A stretch of 64,000 nt of DNA, taken from the NCBI GenBank assembly GCA_031213475.1, contig JARUPZ010000009.1, positions 11,802,461-11,866,460 on the forward strand, in the 5' to 3' direction. Shown here piece after piece: positions 28,886 through 41,200 of the stretch; position 1 is the stretch's first letter; each line of letters starts with the position of its first letter. The DNA is from Nereocystis luetkeana (taxonomy: Eukaryota; Sar; Phaeophyceae; Laminariales; Laminariaceae). Under the pieces are notes generated by a model. It was not told where the DNA came from and ran no database searches. It worked only from the letters and a program-made list of their open reading frames with translations. Both the position numbers and the translations under genes were made by a program.

Positions 28886-30240
28886 GGGATGTCAATGCTG
28901 GCCAGTGCACGCTTCTTCTTGGTGAAGTTCTTCTGGTTGTTTATCTCATGGAGAGCTCAACTAGGGTACAAGAACAGAGGGAAATCGAGAGGGGACAGTA
29001 AAGCACCAGACTGCCCCCCGAAGTGACCGAGTGAGAGACATATGAAAAAAAGTTAAATGATCAAGGCCGCAACGCAAGCGCGATGCCAACGTACCGGGTA
29101 CGAGGACACACCAAAAGACGTCGGACCAGAAGTAGAAACCAAAAGGCAACGAAACAAGAAAAAAAACGAAATAAAACATAACGCAGACGACGCATAAATA
29201 TCATAAAGGCTGCAACAATATAAACGCGTATGTGCTGAAGAGGCAGGCGTTTCTTGTAACTGCACGTTATACGCTTCGTACTTCGTTCGGACGAACTGCT
29301 ATTTCCAAAATATGGCCGCCCAGAGAAGCCTCTTCTAGCCTCTAGCACGAAATATGTCTCGCTTGGGTCCGTATCCTGGTTTCATATCATCAAACGGCCG
29401 GTGCTGCATTCGAAAAATAGACGATTGATGGGAATGTGATCCTTCCACACGTCGGGCAGGATCACATTGATCAGATAGATCAGATATATCATATAGGTCA
29501 AACAGATCAGATAGATCTACCAAAAGATCTTGACCTGCCATGTCGAGATATCTTGCAAGATTTGCATACCACAGACCCAACACCAGGAAGCATGTGCTAG
29601 GCCGCGAAGATCATGTATATAGACGGCTCCAACCGGGCAACGTGAGCTAGATCGCACAGATCCTCACTGAATCCGTTCGGAAGGATCTAGATCGTGAGGT
29701 GGGGATCGATGATCATCCGGCAACCTGTCCGATGCATGGAACCTTCTGAGTTACGCTGAAGGGAGGGAATGTGCTGTGATGACGGCCCATTCAGATGGTC
29801 GCGGTTCGAAGAGAAAAGCATGCGAGATGCGCTGGGAACAAAAAATGCCGACCAGAGAGAAACAAGAGAAACAGCACGTAGAAGTGAAAGTCTTCCCTGG
29901 TACCTGGTACCTGGTACGTATTCAAAATCGCGTGGAGGCGCTACGACATCTGCTGCCCAAGGCGACCCACACAGCTCTCCTACTCTGCCTAAAAGCCTGA
30001 AGCCCTTGGTCCCTAGGCGTTTCGCGCGGGTATGGAGCAAAACGTTGCCGTGTGTTGGGTGCTCACCTACCCTATCCGACCCTAGCATGGCCACGCACAC
30101 GGCGCAGCCCCTCTAAGCCGTCAAGGCAATCAGCTCCGATCGTTTGTGCGTGGCAAAGCTCGTACTTTACGGTAAAACTGTTGGTCATGGACATTACAAG
30201 CTGCCACTGGCGATTCACACATCCCCTCAGCTCAGGTAAG
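28886..30240. other. intergenic with GATC-tailed repeat
   Basis: 29440-29720 carries a copy of the GATC-tailed repeat R4, in reverse orientation. A plus-strand stretch ending at 30234 before GTAAGAAG, and a minus-strand frame at about 30110-30290 after TTTGTAG, look mildly exon-like. Neither has a family match or a partner. Confidence 0.35.
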
Positions 30241-30469
30241 AAGCAAGCGAGACCCCCGTTCTCGCGATGTTCCTGAACCTACAAATATTGAAACAAGGAG
30301 TGAGTGTTGATGTTGGTTGTCGTGCTCTCGAGACCACTGTCGACTCGGATGCTGCGCGTTCAGCGACGAGAGGCGGGCTTGAAACTGCCAAAAATGTTTT
30401 GAACGAGGGGAGCCCCACCATAGGCCGATCGCATATCTTCCGACCGCCACGCGACCACATTCTCCCCCG

Positions 30470-30670
30470 CCTCCTGCCCTTCTCCACCCCTCCCCTAACC
30501 CCTCACCCTACCCCCCCCAAGCCCCGCCCCTTCCCCCCTCCCTCCCACTCTATCCTACCCAACGACCCACCCCAACCCCGCACCCTCACACCCTACTGCC
30601 ACCCCCAAATCCTGCCAACCCCTGAATGGGGCCACCACCAACTTTTCCCCCTCCCTGACCCACGCGCTAC
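30470..30670. repeat. C-rich polypyrimidine tract
   Basis: About 200 bp dominated by C and T/A (CCCC[TA] strings), followed by a G12 run at about 30692. Confidence 0.8.
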
Positions 30671-30779
30671 AAAAATGCCAATATATATAGGGGGGGGGGG
30701 GGTGGGGGGCTGCTCAAATCTCCCCGAAGGACACACGCCTCTATAGCCCCGTGGAATCGCGTGCAACGACACGCCATTG

Positions 30780-31210
30780 TAGTACCCCCCCCGCCGCCCC
30801 GAAAAAACAAAAGCCCTGCTTAGGAGCCCCCTCTCACAAACAAGACTCTGTACCGAACCCCTTCCCGAAGAAAGCCTTCGCAGGAACCCCCGAATACAAA
30901 AAAAAACACTACAAGACCCCGCCCGATCGAAAAATACCATACGCAGAGGCAGATAGATCCCAACGAGAAAACCTCTGTGGGAAAACCGCCCGTCAAAAAA
31001 AGAAAAATGGGAACGTCTCTCCGAAAAGGAAAAAAAAAAGCGCAGGAAGTGATCCTCACGAAAAGCAATACGTAGGAAAAAAAGCCCGCTACAAAAAAAC
31101 AAAAGGAGGGGCATCCCCCCCGAAAAAAACAAATGTGGGAAGCTCCCCACATGAAACAGAAACGCAGAAAATTATCACCCCAACACAAAACGAACCTCAC
31201 ACACACGAAA
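30780..31210. repeat. degenerate CCCC/GAAAAAA tandem sequence
   Basis: Alternating CCCCxx and GAAAAAAAC blocks recur irregularly about every 40-50 bp. The P/K-rich plus frame starts at GTG and the F/S-rich minus frame has no ATG. Both follow from the composition. Confidence 0.55.
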
Positions 31211-31689
31211 AAAAAACGGAAACACAGCTAGGATACACGTGTTAACGGGCCAGCCGCTTGACACCTGGAGACAGATCCAGACCACAATGCCGTGAGCCAG
31301 AAGAGAATATCACACATAAGTGGAGTAGACCAGGGCCGGGTTTCCGCGTACCCGCTTGTCCGCCGGGGAGCGCCGCTACCCGATTACCCGGGTACCCGCT
31401 CGAAAGCCGGGTACTCAACTGCGCGACTACTCGACCATCTACGTATCAGACTGTCATCCGACTACTCGACTACATGCGACAACGATTCGCCGGGTATCCG
31501 GCAACGCTGCTGTACTGCTCGACTGCCTGGTCCACAGACCGGTATCGGACTACCCGACCACCCGGGTTATCGAGATTGGGAGGTCGATCAACGAATATAA
31601 TCCATCCAATCACACAAGCACGATCAAAATAGCGCCCCGAGAAAGATATATGGGGACTACCACGCCCAAGCAAGGGCTCTTCAAGACAG

Positions 31690-32480
31690 CTACAACTCAA
31701 AACACACTCCCCGAGCTGTAAGACGCCTCGAAACGGACACCGACAGTGGCACACGCAAGACTCGCGGTAGATGGCGCCTACAGCGGAGGAAAACATAATC
31801 CCATCGCACATATAGGGATGTTAGATGATTACTCAACACAGAGATAATCCCAGCCCACAAGCAATGACTAGATGACGTCTTGTGACTGTTTCGTCCTCTC
31901 GACCCAGATGGCTGTGGTGACACATTCACGGTCTAGATGATGTCTTGAGAGCCAGGTAAAAGCATCCACACCCGCAAGGGGAAGACGCCGTCCAGGCACA
32001 GACAGAGTCCACCCTACACACGTTAGGGCTACCCCACTCCTCAAGGCAGATGGAAATTATCGTACACGCGAGGGTAAGATGATGCCTAGAAAAAGATCGA
32101 ACCTACTCCACACACACCGTATATTCCCTGAGAAGCGATTAATCCCATCACACACGGAAGGGCTAGATGGTGCATCGAGACAGATACAATGTAGTAAACT
32201 CCACAAAAGGGAGGGAGGGCTACGTGACGCTCTGAGACGGATAGAAATCGTCACAGCTGGAACTGGTCACAGGTGGACAACGCCTCTCGAGACGAAAGCT
32301 TCCACCCCGACACACATGTACGAGCTGCATCGCAGCAGATGAAGCCTTGACATGGGAAATTGCAGAAACATCAGGAAACGCAATAGACGACGCATTAAGA
32401 CAGGAAAAAAACATCCCACGGGCACAGACCCTCACATGTCGCGGACACCACGAGAGACCAGAATCACCACCAACGGAACA
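31690..32480. repeat. degenerate minisatellite, about 70-75 bp unit
   Basis: Units share AGATGATG..CTCGAGACAGATA and CATCACACAC..AGGGCTA at roughly 70-80 bp spacing. About ten strongly diverged units are visible. Confidence 0.5.
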
Positions 32481-33945
32481 CACGCTCTTCCAGAGCGTAG
32501 GCAAAAATTGAAGAAAAATTGAAGTCGAGCCCAAACCCTATAGAGACAGAAACCGCCATCAGGTCAAATACCCTCCCACCCCCGGGCGCAGGTAGAACAT
32601 ATAAACGAAAACAAGATATCGATCCCAAAAAAAATAGTTTACACACACATGTAGATCTCTCCTGCCTCTATTGGGACAACGCAGCCCCATCGAAGGGCGG
32701 CGCAAACCTTTGCTGTACGGAAAGGGCTAATATTCCGCAGCTTTTTGTGACGCTCGGTACAAGCCTACAACCTGGCGCTCTATGGGATGACGACTGACAG
32801 AAGGAACATCTGCCTCCCCCCTTCATTTCCCCCGTTCATCCCCAACCACGCCTCCCGTCGATAAAATACCTTCGGCCGCTCAGCTCTGTTGCACTTTACT
32901 TGCGCCGTAAGCAGACGGGGACGATAAATTCCTCACGCCCCCCCCCCGCCCGTCCCTTTCCCTCCATGTAAAATTGTCGTTATCCAGCTCTGCCTCCTGT
33001 TCTTCTGAATAGCCGCATGCCTTCTAAGGCAACGGCGCACATGATAAGGGGGCATTGAAACCCTCCCCACCCCCGGTAGAAGCCCGACATGCTCCGTCTC
33101 GGCATTGTAGGGATGCGAGGATTCATGGTCATACGACTACGGCCATGCATGAGATCGAGTACATATCTCCTATCGAGCACACACCCCCTCTCGGTATAAC
33201 GTTTCAGTTTTCCGATCAGCTTTCGCTTCGATTCGGGGCGTTACCCAGCACTCCCCGGAAGGAAACGTGCCCCCTCATCTCGCTCCCCAATGACGTTCAC
33301 ATAACGACCATTCCCATCCCCATCCCTCTGTTGGCATCCCATCGCTGCAGCAAAAAACGCCAGCGTCTGTATTTTACCTCCATATCCCCCTAACTACTCA
33401 TTCGCCAATCGAGGCACTCGCTAGGGGTTGTATCAACCCGTCATGCCCCCGCTTACTACCATCCTTAGCTTCAGCACTAGCAACACGCCCTCCAAGACAA
33501 AACAGCAGACAAAAGAGCGCTTCTCCGATATCATTGAATCTCGTTGGTTACGTGCAGCATAGGTCCCTCCCCACTTTTCTCCGCTCTCACCCCCTCATTG
33601 CGCAACGCCAGCTTCACCGTCTCACAATCCCCACCCTCCTCTTAGCACTTTACCACTACTGCGACATTATCCCCGGTATGGTTTCACCCCCCCCCCCCAT
33701 AGCTCACTACACCTTCACCGCCTGCAAAACTCCAAAGGGTGTGTGGTTCGATCTCGCTGATCTAGACGCTTGTATGTAGCACGGCGATAGCCTGTCTATC
33801 TCCCGTCCGCACTCCCCTCATTCGAATCCATGGAATCGAACTAAAGTACCACCCTCATCAGCCTTATGCTCACCCCCCCCCCCCCCCCCCCTGTCGCAGA
33901 GCAAGGTCAGGGTTATTCCTCTTTTTTTATCCTCCTATCCGTACT
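32480..33945. other. intergenic, no gene recognised
   Basis: It contains an R3 fragment at 33058-33185 in reverse orientation (CCGACATGCTCCGTCTCGGC, CGGCCATGCATGAGATCGAG) and long C-runs near 33690, 33880 and 33950. Otherwise C-rich low-complexity DNA. Confidence 0.5.
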
Positions 33946-34370
33946 TGCCCCCCCCCCCCATTATCTCCATTTGCCAAAACCACCCTCTTCATGAGCGCCG
34001 TTACCGCCCTCAGCATCATCTAGCCCCTCGCCATCACCACCAATACAAGCATAATCACGATCGCCGCCATCGACATCACGACCACCACCACAACCGCCAC
34101 AATCGTGATCGACATGGCCCGCCTCCTAACAATAAAACACCACACCACTACCATCGTCACCGCCTCTTCGATCACCCCCGCCCCCGCCCTCATCGTCGCC
34201 ACCATCACCAACACCGCCACCATCATCACCACCACTACCACTACCTCCACCACCATCATCCCCACCAACAGCAACAGCCTCCTCCAAGTCATCGGCATCG
34301 CCATGGCCACCAACGTCATCACCACAACTATCCTTCTCCCCCTCGTCGTCCCCCTCTCCCTCCCACACAC
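33945..34370. repeat. imperfect CAC/CAT/ACC triplet tract
   Basis: About 400 bp of imperfect CACCAT-type triplets. The H/P-rich and V/M-rich frames on both strands are artefacts. Confidence 0.8.
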
Positions 34371-34394
34371 AAGCATTCGACGTCGTCATGCATC

Positions 34395-34735
34395 GGTGAG
34401 AGCGCAAGAGCGTACGTACAAGGTGTCGAAATCCGCCTCACAAGCGGTGCTTCGTACGACGCAGCTCGCCCTGCATTCCACCGCGCCTAACACCTCACGG
34501 CGCTCCGCGCTTTTTGGTGCAAGCAATGTCTACCTGCCCGGTGAAAGCCCGACGTGCTCCGTCCCGGCAGTGTGTAGGGATGTGAGGGTCTACGGTCATA
34601 CGACTACGGGCATCATGACGACATGAGCACCCCCCGCCCCCAATTCCCTCCTAAAGCGAGGAACGCCTGTCTGGCCTGTGAAAACCGGACGTGCTGCGTT
34701 CCGGCATTGTAGAGATGCGACAGCCTAGTGCCACA
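34395..34735 (-). mobile_element. R3 repeat, two fragments in reverse orientation
   Basis: 34395-34625 keeps CAAGCGGTGC, TCACGGCGCTxCGCGCTTTT, CCCGACGTGCTCCGTCCCGG and CATACGACTACGG. A second short copy (CCGGACGTGCTGCGTTCCGG) follows at 34680-34735. Confidence 0.7.
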
Positions 34736-34989
34736 CCTCTACCGCCATGATGGGGTTTTGCCTTATAGGGGTAGCTCCTATTTCGTATTAGCCTCCTTAC
34801 TTTAGGAGCTCCATACCTCAACCCAAACACCGACTTCTGATAAAATGGTGGGCTTAACGAAACGTATTGTGCAACAAAAATGGGATACCGGGTAGTTGCT
34901 CAGTGCCCTCGAGGAGCCCGTCAGTCAGAGGCACGTCCACCAAAAAAGTGCCGTAACGCAACAAGGCATATACCCGATCATAACACACG

Positions 34990-35180
34990 TTCCATACCTT
35001 ATAAGGTATGCCTTGCTAGGGCATGCCTCATAAGGTATAGGCATGCACGACATGGGTACACCCCTATCCACCACCCACCACCACCATGCCTCATAAGGCA
35101 TAGGCATGCACGACATGGGTATAATGGGTATACCCCTATCCGCCACCCACCACCACCACCACCACCACCACCACCACCAC
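34990..35180. repeat. tandem duplication plus (CCA)n
   Basis: The block CATGCCTCATAAGG(T/C)ATAG followed by GCATGCACGACATGGGTA occurs twice (about 35026 and 35087), preceded by a palindrome (ATACCTTATAAGGTAT). It ends in about a dozen CCA triplets. Confidence 0.8.
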
Positions 35181-35220
35181 AATCCTCCTCGACACCACCC
35201 TAATCCTTGCCCCTGCGGCC

Positions 35221-35283
35221 CTATCCCTTCTTCTCCCACCGCTGCAACAAGGCCAAGTTCTCGGTGACAACCGACAGCAGCCG
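35221..35283 (-). CDS. NAA25: NAA25 terminal exon
   Basis: It encodes RLLSVVTENLALLQRWEKKG and then TAG (35221-35223). The acceptor is CCTGTCAG. The sequence corresponds to the last helix of NAA25 proteins (human LLEIGELLKKRLETTKK-type ending). Confidence 0.85.
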   Translation of the reverse strand, partial: RLLSVVTENLALLQRWEKKG

Positions 35284-38200
35284 CTGACAGGACACGGCTT
35301 GGCCACCAGTGACGCCGACCACAGCTCGCTTTACCACTCCTTCCCCACACCACTCCCCTGACAAGATAAAAACGAGCGAAAAGACACAGCCAACATCATG
35401 GTCCCAATGGAGAAGGGGAGGAGGGGCGGGGGGGGGGGGGGGGGTCAAGGGAAGGAGGGAGAGGGGAAGCAGGGGATGAATTGAAAAAGAGAGAGAGCGG
35501 GAGGGAGGGGGGGGGGGGGGGGGGTCCCGTTTTTCATCAATCGATCAATAATATACCGGGTATGAACTAGCCGAACAGTGCGTCAACCAACCAGCAGCAA
35601 GTAAACCGATCAACAATACGTCAACCGATCAACAACCCGTCAATACGCTGAACGTAACCCACATCGAGAACGACCGATCGCCCTCACCCTCGCACTACCT
35701 ACTCCCCGAAAACAAAAACGAATGGAAACCCGTGCGGAGGGGGGTATAAGGGGAAGGGGGGAGATGCAAGGAGTGAGAAGGACGGGGCCGGCGGGAGTCC
35801 CGTTTCCTAGCAACCTAGCCGTAACAAACTGGCCAACCACCCGACGCTCTCCTTGCACCACTCCCCGAACAACCCAAACACATGGAAACCCGTATGGAGG
35901 GGAGTATGAACGAACAGGGGAGAGATAGAGGGGGGGGGGGGGGGGGGTAGTCCTATTTCAGGACCAATCTACGAAAATCGCCGAAGTGTATCAACCGACC
36001 TGCCTACACAGAAACCAATGACCGGACCATTTCTTTTTGTCTAGGTTTTTTATGTCGCCGGATTTCGATATTATTTGACGGGGGGGGAGGGGTTGGGGGG
36101 GGGGGGGGGGGGGGGGGAGGGGGGGTTAGCTCAAACGCACACGGCCGACGGTACGTATCAGGTAGCATTGCCCCACATTTCTCTCGACTCATATTGAGGC
36201 TGGCGTATACCAAAAATCAAAACAACTACAGAACCTTAACCCAGTAACCAATCAACCAACCAGTGAAACAACCGATCAACCGACAAAAAAAACAATCAAC
36301 TGACCGGCACACCAACCAACCCCTGCAAAAAAATGCGGAAGTCGAAAACCCCTGCAAAGCCCGGTAGCGGGGGGGGGGGGGGCTGGCTCACCTTCTGTCC
36401 CCTCCCATAAAACGCCTATTGCAGGTTCGTACACCGCCCCCAACTCCCCTTTCAGGAGCTGAGCCAAAGCTTCTCCGGGATGAGCAGGCTCTAGTTTGGC
36501 AGAAATCTCGGACTGGCGACAGGAATGTCAAACATGACGGGGAGGGGGGGGGGGGGGGGGGGAATGTTTCTGTTCCGAGTTATCGCGTTAGACTACAGTG
36601 TTCTATTACCTGTTCTGTATTTTTTCTTCTTCTGTATTTTTCGACCTCCTTTTCAAGTCGCATAGACAAGTCATGTATAAAAATAAGGTAGACCACGCAG
36701 GTGTGACATCGCCGGTGCATGTGATACTCGTACGGTATCGTATGATAAGTATCTTATACGCACCGGGTATATCATATCATGTACTTCGTTCACCACAAAA
36801 AAAAATACACTCCTCTGAGCACCCCAACATTAACCATGTACTGTATTTGTATACACACTGAAGGCCCGATACCTCTATAGCCCAAACGCCAACCAATCAA
36901 CAGAGCCCCGTGCAGACGTCAAATGGCAGGGATTGCGCCGCCTTGACTACCTTTGCGCCGCCACCGGAAAAGGCTGTAACATATCTACGTATCATATCCG
37001 AGCATAGCATAGAATATATCATACCTGGTTCCAGTACCTGTATAATATCAACTAATATCAGATAATATCATACTACATCACCTCATATCGTATATAATGA
37101 TATAATTGAACACCATGTCATATCATATCATGGCATATCATATCATGTACCGGGTACCTGGTGGTAATCATGTCAGAGACCATGCAATGTCGTATTGCTC
37201 GGAGAACATCCGATAATTCCCTCCGAAACGGCAAGAGATAATAAAACATCATCGCATGAAACACCCCAAGAAACCAGTCAATACCAGGTATAATCATCGC
37301 ATCATATAATATCATATCGTACGATATAATATAGCATGATGCATAGAATACTATCGGATCAGATAAAGTCATATCTTATCATGTCGCATCATGTATCGCG
37401 TCAAAATCATGAAATATCACACCACATCGTGCCGGCGTCCCCGGTGGCTTGGTAGGTGGTCCGCGTGCCTACCATGATCAATTTTGTGGGTTCAAGTCTC
37501 ACCGAGTGCATGCTCGTATTTAATAGGGATTTTTTCTTGCATAAAAACTTGATCGGCGGAAAGCGCGAGAGCGTGAGTTAGCTATTTTCGATGAAAACCC
37601 ACGAGCAGTGGGAATGCTGAACCCTACAGTATGCGCGACAAAAAATGAAGGCACGCACCGGGGGGGGAGAAGGGACGACACCTACCCGTGACCACGGCTT
37701 GTCCAGAAGATCGCTGAGGGTAAAAACTCCTCCGAGTTAGGACGACACCTGTGACCACGGCTTGTCCAGAAGATCGCTGAGGGTAAAACCTCCTACGAGT
37801 TTGGCTGGAAAGTAAAAGTGATGACTAAAAATAGAAGCGTATCATGCACTATACCTTGAGAGCGACGGACATCGCTCGGAGCAGGTCCGACACCTCCCTC
37901 CCGAACGCCGAGAGCGCCTCCTGCAGTCGCGAAACGGCAGGAGTTGCGCCGCTTCCGCTACCCCCTCCCGCGTCGCCGGCTTGCGATTTTTTCCCCTTCC
38001 CTTTTCCCTTCGACTTTCCTCCCTTCTTCTTTTTGTCAGCAGGGAGCTGTAGCAATCAGAGGGGGGGGTGGGGAGAGGGGTTTTCGCTAGTTTTTTTTTG
38101 TCGTAGCATACGTGTCCTATCCTATAGTAGCATATCCCAGCATACAATATGGCATCGAATCATATCCCACCGAATCATTCAGGTACACATGTTACCGAAC

Positions 38201-41200
38201 CATATAATATCGAACCATGTATCATACAATATCCAATAATATGACATAATATCATGCCATATAATACCATATCATACAATATCATATCATATCATATCAT
38301 ATCATATCATATCATATCATATCATATCATATCATAGCATATCATATCACATCATAGCATACCACATCATACCATGTGATACCACATCTTCAAATATCAT
38401 GCAATATCATATCATATCATATCATATCATATCATATCATACACTGCTATGTACCAAAGTAACTTCTTCCGGGGCACTATTACCATCACTTTTCTCCTCC
38501 GGTTGCGGACCTTCTCTCGCGCGCTGGGCTGCATGTAACGCAGGGAGCCCGCCTGTTCACCAATTCGGAAATGCGGGCCCCAGCCGAGGTCCGTGGCGCG
38601 TGCTCTGGACTTTCAAGGTCGCTCATTTCTGGCAAATAACTCCCGGGGCCCATTCTGATCTGCTAGCGCCAAGCAGGTCCAAGTAAAACCCCAAGTTGGC
38701 AATGCTTTTTCTTTTTTCTTTTTTTTCACCGCTGACGCTTGCTGGCTTTTTCTCAAGTACCGCAGCAGCCCTCAAAGGCTAAGCAACAACAGCGCAACAG
38801 CAGCGCTCCAAATTATTACCTCCGGGACACACGCGAACGGTGCTGCTGCTGTTGCGGCTGCGTGTGTGTGAGCGTGCGTCTGGGTGTTCGTGCCCTACAG
38901 CAGTAGACTCCGAGAGGGGCCAGGTGCAATTTGAGCTGTCTTTGTTGGCCATTATGCTATCTGTGAGAGAACGGGGGTGGCTCGGGTGCCACCTGGGTCT
39001 GCAGCAAGCTTCTCTTGGTGCGTGTTGTAGCGTGCGGGGCACGCCGGGTGTCGGTGATGCTCAGCACGGTAGGCCAAGAGTGAGCGCTCATGAGACAAAA
39101 CACAGGCCCATCTCACTTCGGCCAATCACGATAGCCGTCGCCAACAGTTGCTCGTTGAAGGAGGAGGGTAATCCCCCCGCCTCATTTACCGACGGATCTC
39201 CGGAGATCTGTAGCCACATCGTGACAAGATCCAACGAATGCGATAGAGGAAAATCATCCTCTGTTCTTGCAGGATCTTGCACGGCAGATTATCCCCTCAC
39301 CACCTGACGGTGGAAGATTGTACATGTTTCTTCTACCGTGTACCTATGCAGGCACGGCACTGCTGTTGTCGCTGTAAGCGTTAGTTTCTTGACGTAGTAG
39401 TATCTATGTATGGTACAGGCAGCAGCAGCCGTATTTCAACGCTATTTTTTAGTCAGGCAGCTACGAGGTGTGCCACTGCGGACCTCATCCTGTCACAAAG
39501 CCAACAGAGACCAGCAGCAGCAGCACTCGGAGTAAATAGGGGAGCCTGATGATGAGGCTCCCCCCCTTTTGAACTTGCGACGCCCCCGAGCTTTCAAGGC
39601 CGACAACATCCCGAAGGGGAGCCTTACAAAATAATATTGTACCGTGTCGTATCATATCATACCATACCATATAATACGATATCATATCATATCAAACAAC
39701 AACATACGAGACCATACCATCTCATACCATATCGTATGACATCCATCATATCATCTCATATCATAGAACACCTTACGAGACCACAGTCTATCATATCATA
39801 TAATGGGGTGCGGGGATTTTCGGTCCATATATGTTCCCTGTCCCCTAAGCCGACAACGCCTACATAGGTGTATGGAAACCCCGTTCAGTATGAACACGCA
39901 CAGCCCACCGCACAGCACGGCAAGGACGGGGATTGGGAGGGAGGTTACGGTGGGGGGTGGGGTGGGGGGGAAAGAGGGGGAGGGGGGGGGGGGGGGTGTA
40001 CTCAATCTCATTCATGGCCGTAGCCGTATGACCCTAGACCTCGCACCCTAGACCCTCGCATCTCTACAATGCCGGGACGGAACACGTCGAGTTTCCACCG
40101 ACCAGGTGGACAATGCTTGCACCAAGCGCGATTCCCCGTGAGGTGTTGGGGCAAGTCGCTTCAAGGGTGAGCAGTATCCTTCTAACAACCGCGCGCGACG
40201 CGGGTTGTCTTTCGAATGGATGACAGCGTCAATCAAACGACTCATTTTCTGGTGTAGCCATTCCCAGAGATAGCACTGGGTACGCCATGTTACTGCCTAG
40301 TGGGGGCCTTGCCACACACAAACCACGTGGTGCGATCATCCCCCTTGTTCGGAGTTAAGGTTCTGCCGGCACAAAAGGGGCTAGGTAAGGAGGGGGTGAG
40401 GGTAGGGGTAGAAGTCGGGGTTGGTGTCGGTGGTAGAGTGAGGGGTAGGGGTGGCAGGAGGAGCAGAGGTAGGGCGGGAGTCACTGGGGGGGAGGGGGGG
40501 GGGGGGGGTGTACTCGATAGGAGAGATGTACTCGATCTCATGCATGGCCGTAGTCCGTATGACCTTAGACCCTCGCATCCCTACTATGCCGGGACGGAGC
40601 ACATGTCGGGCTTTCACCGACAAACCAGGCAGACATTGCTTGCACCAAGCACGAAACGCCGTGAGGTGTCTGGCGAGTCGATATGAAGGGTGAGCTGCAT
40701 CCTACTGAGAACCGCTTTTGAGGCGGACTTGCGTATGGACGACAGCTTCGATGAGTTGAGGGGGGGGGTGTGGGGTGAGAGGGAGGGGGGTGGGGTTGGG
40801 GTGGTGCGATGGGGTTCAGGATGCGGGGGAGCGTGAGGGCGGAGGGGGGGGGGGGGGGTCGGTGATGGGGGTAGAGGTAGGGTAGGGTTCGGGGAGGGTT
40901 CGGGGAGGGGAAGGGGGGGGGGGGGGGGGGGGGGGGCACGAGGGCAAGCGTTGGGGTTACAGGTGGGGTTTGGGTGGGAGTGGGGTTGAGAGTGGGTGTG
41001 GATGAGGGGGAGCCAAGGTTGCGGCTGGGGATGGGGGCTGGGGGTGGGGTGAGGTGGGGTGAGGTGGGGTGGGGGGTTGAGGAGGGAGCCGGCGGTGGAA
41101 AGGTTCGAGTAAGACCGATGGCAGAACAGGTGAACAACAGCATTGAAAGCAAGGATCCCAGAGGGGTGGTTGGAGCCTTACCTCGGCGCCGGTAGCCTGC

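Larger units (their letters stand above)
38047..41181 (-). other. NAA25 intron
   Basis: It contains an ATATC microsatellite (38225-38440), a second at 39640-39800, two R3 repeats (39980-40390, 40495-40760) and extremely G-rich DNA (40380-41090). Two minus-strand frames look faintly coding: one with GARISELVNRRAPCVTC at about 38484-38627, and one with LATAIVIGRSEMG at 39088-39282. Neither matches NAA25 or another family I know. Confidence 0.6.

Noticed and set aside
30227-30487. Minus-strand exon between TraB and NAA25 (TFLAVSSPPLVAERAASEST)
   Set aside because: It has a fair acceptor-like TTTGTAG nearby and an open frame, but plus-strand frames are equally open, and no family or joining exon was found.
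30593-31245. Overlapping long frames on both strands (F/R/G-rich and K/P-rich)
   Set aside because: Both follow from alternating CCCC and GAAAAAA blocks, neither starts at a good ATG context, and no domain is visible.
38470-38700. Gene or structured RNA in the segment after the ATATC microsatellite
   Set aside because: It is GC-rich and unlike its surroundings, with a short minus-strand open frame, but I found no match to rRNA, snRNA or a protein family and no partner exon.
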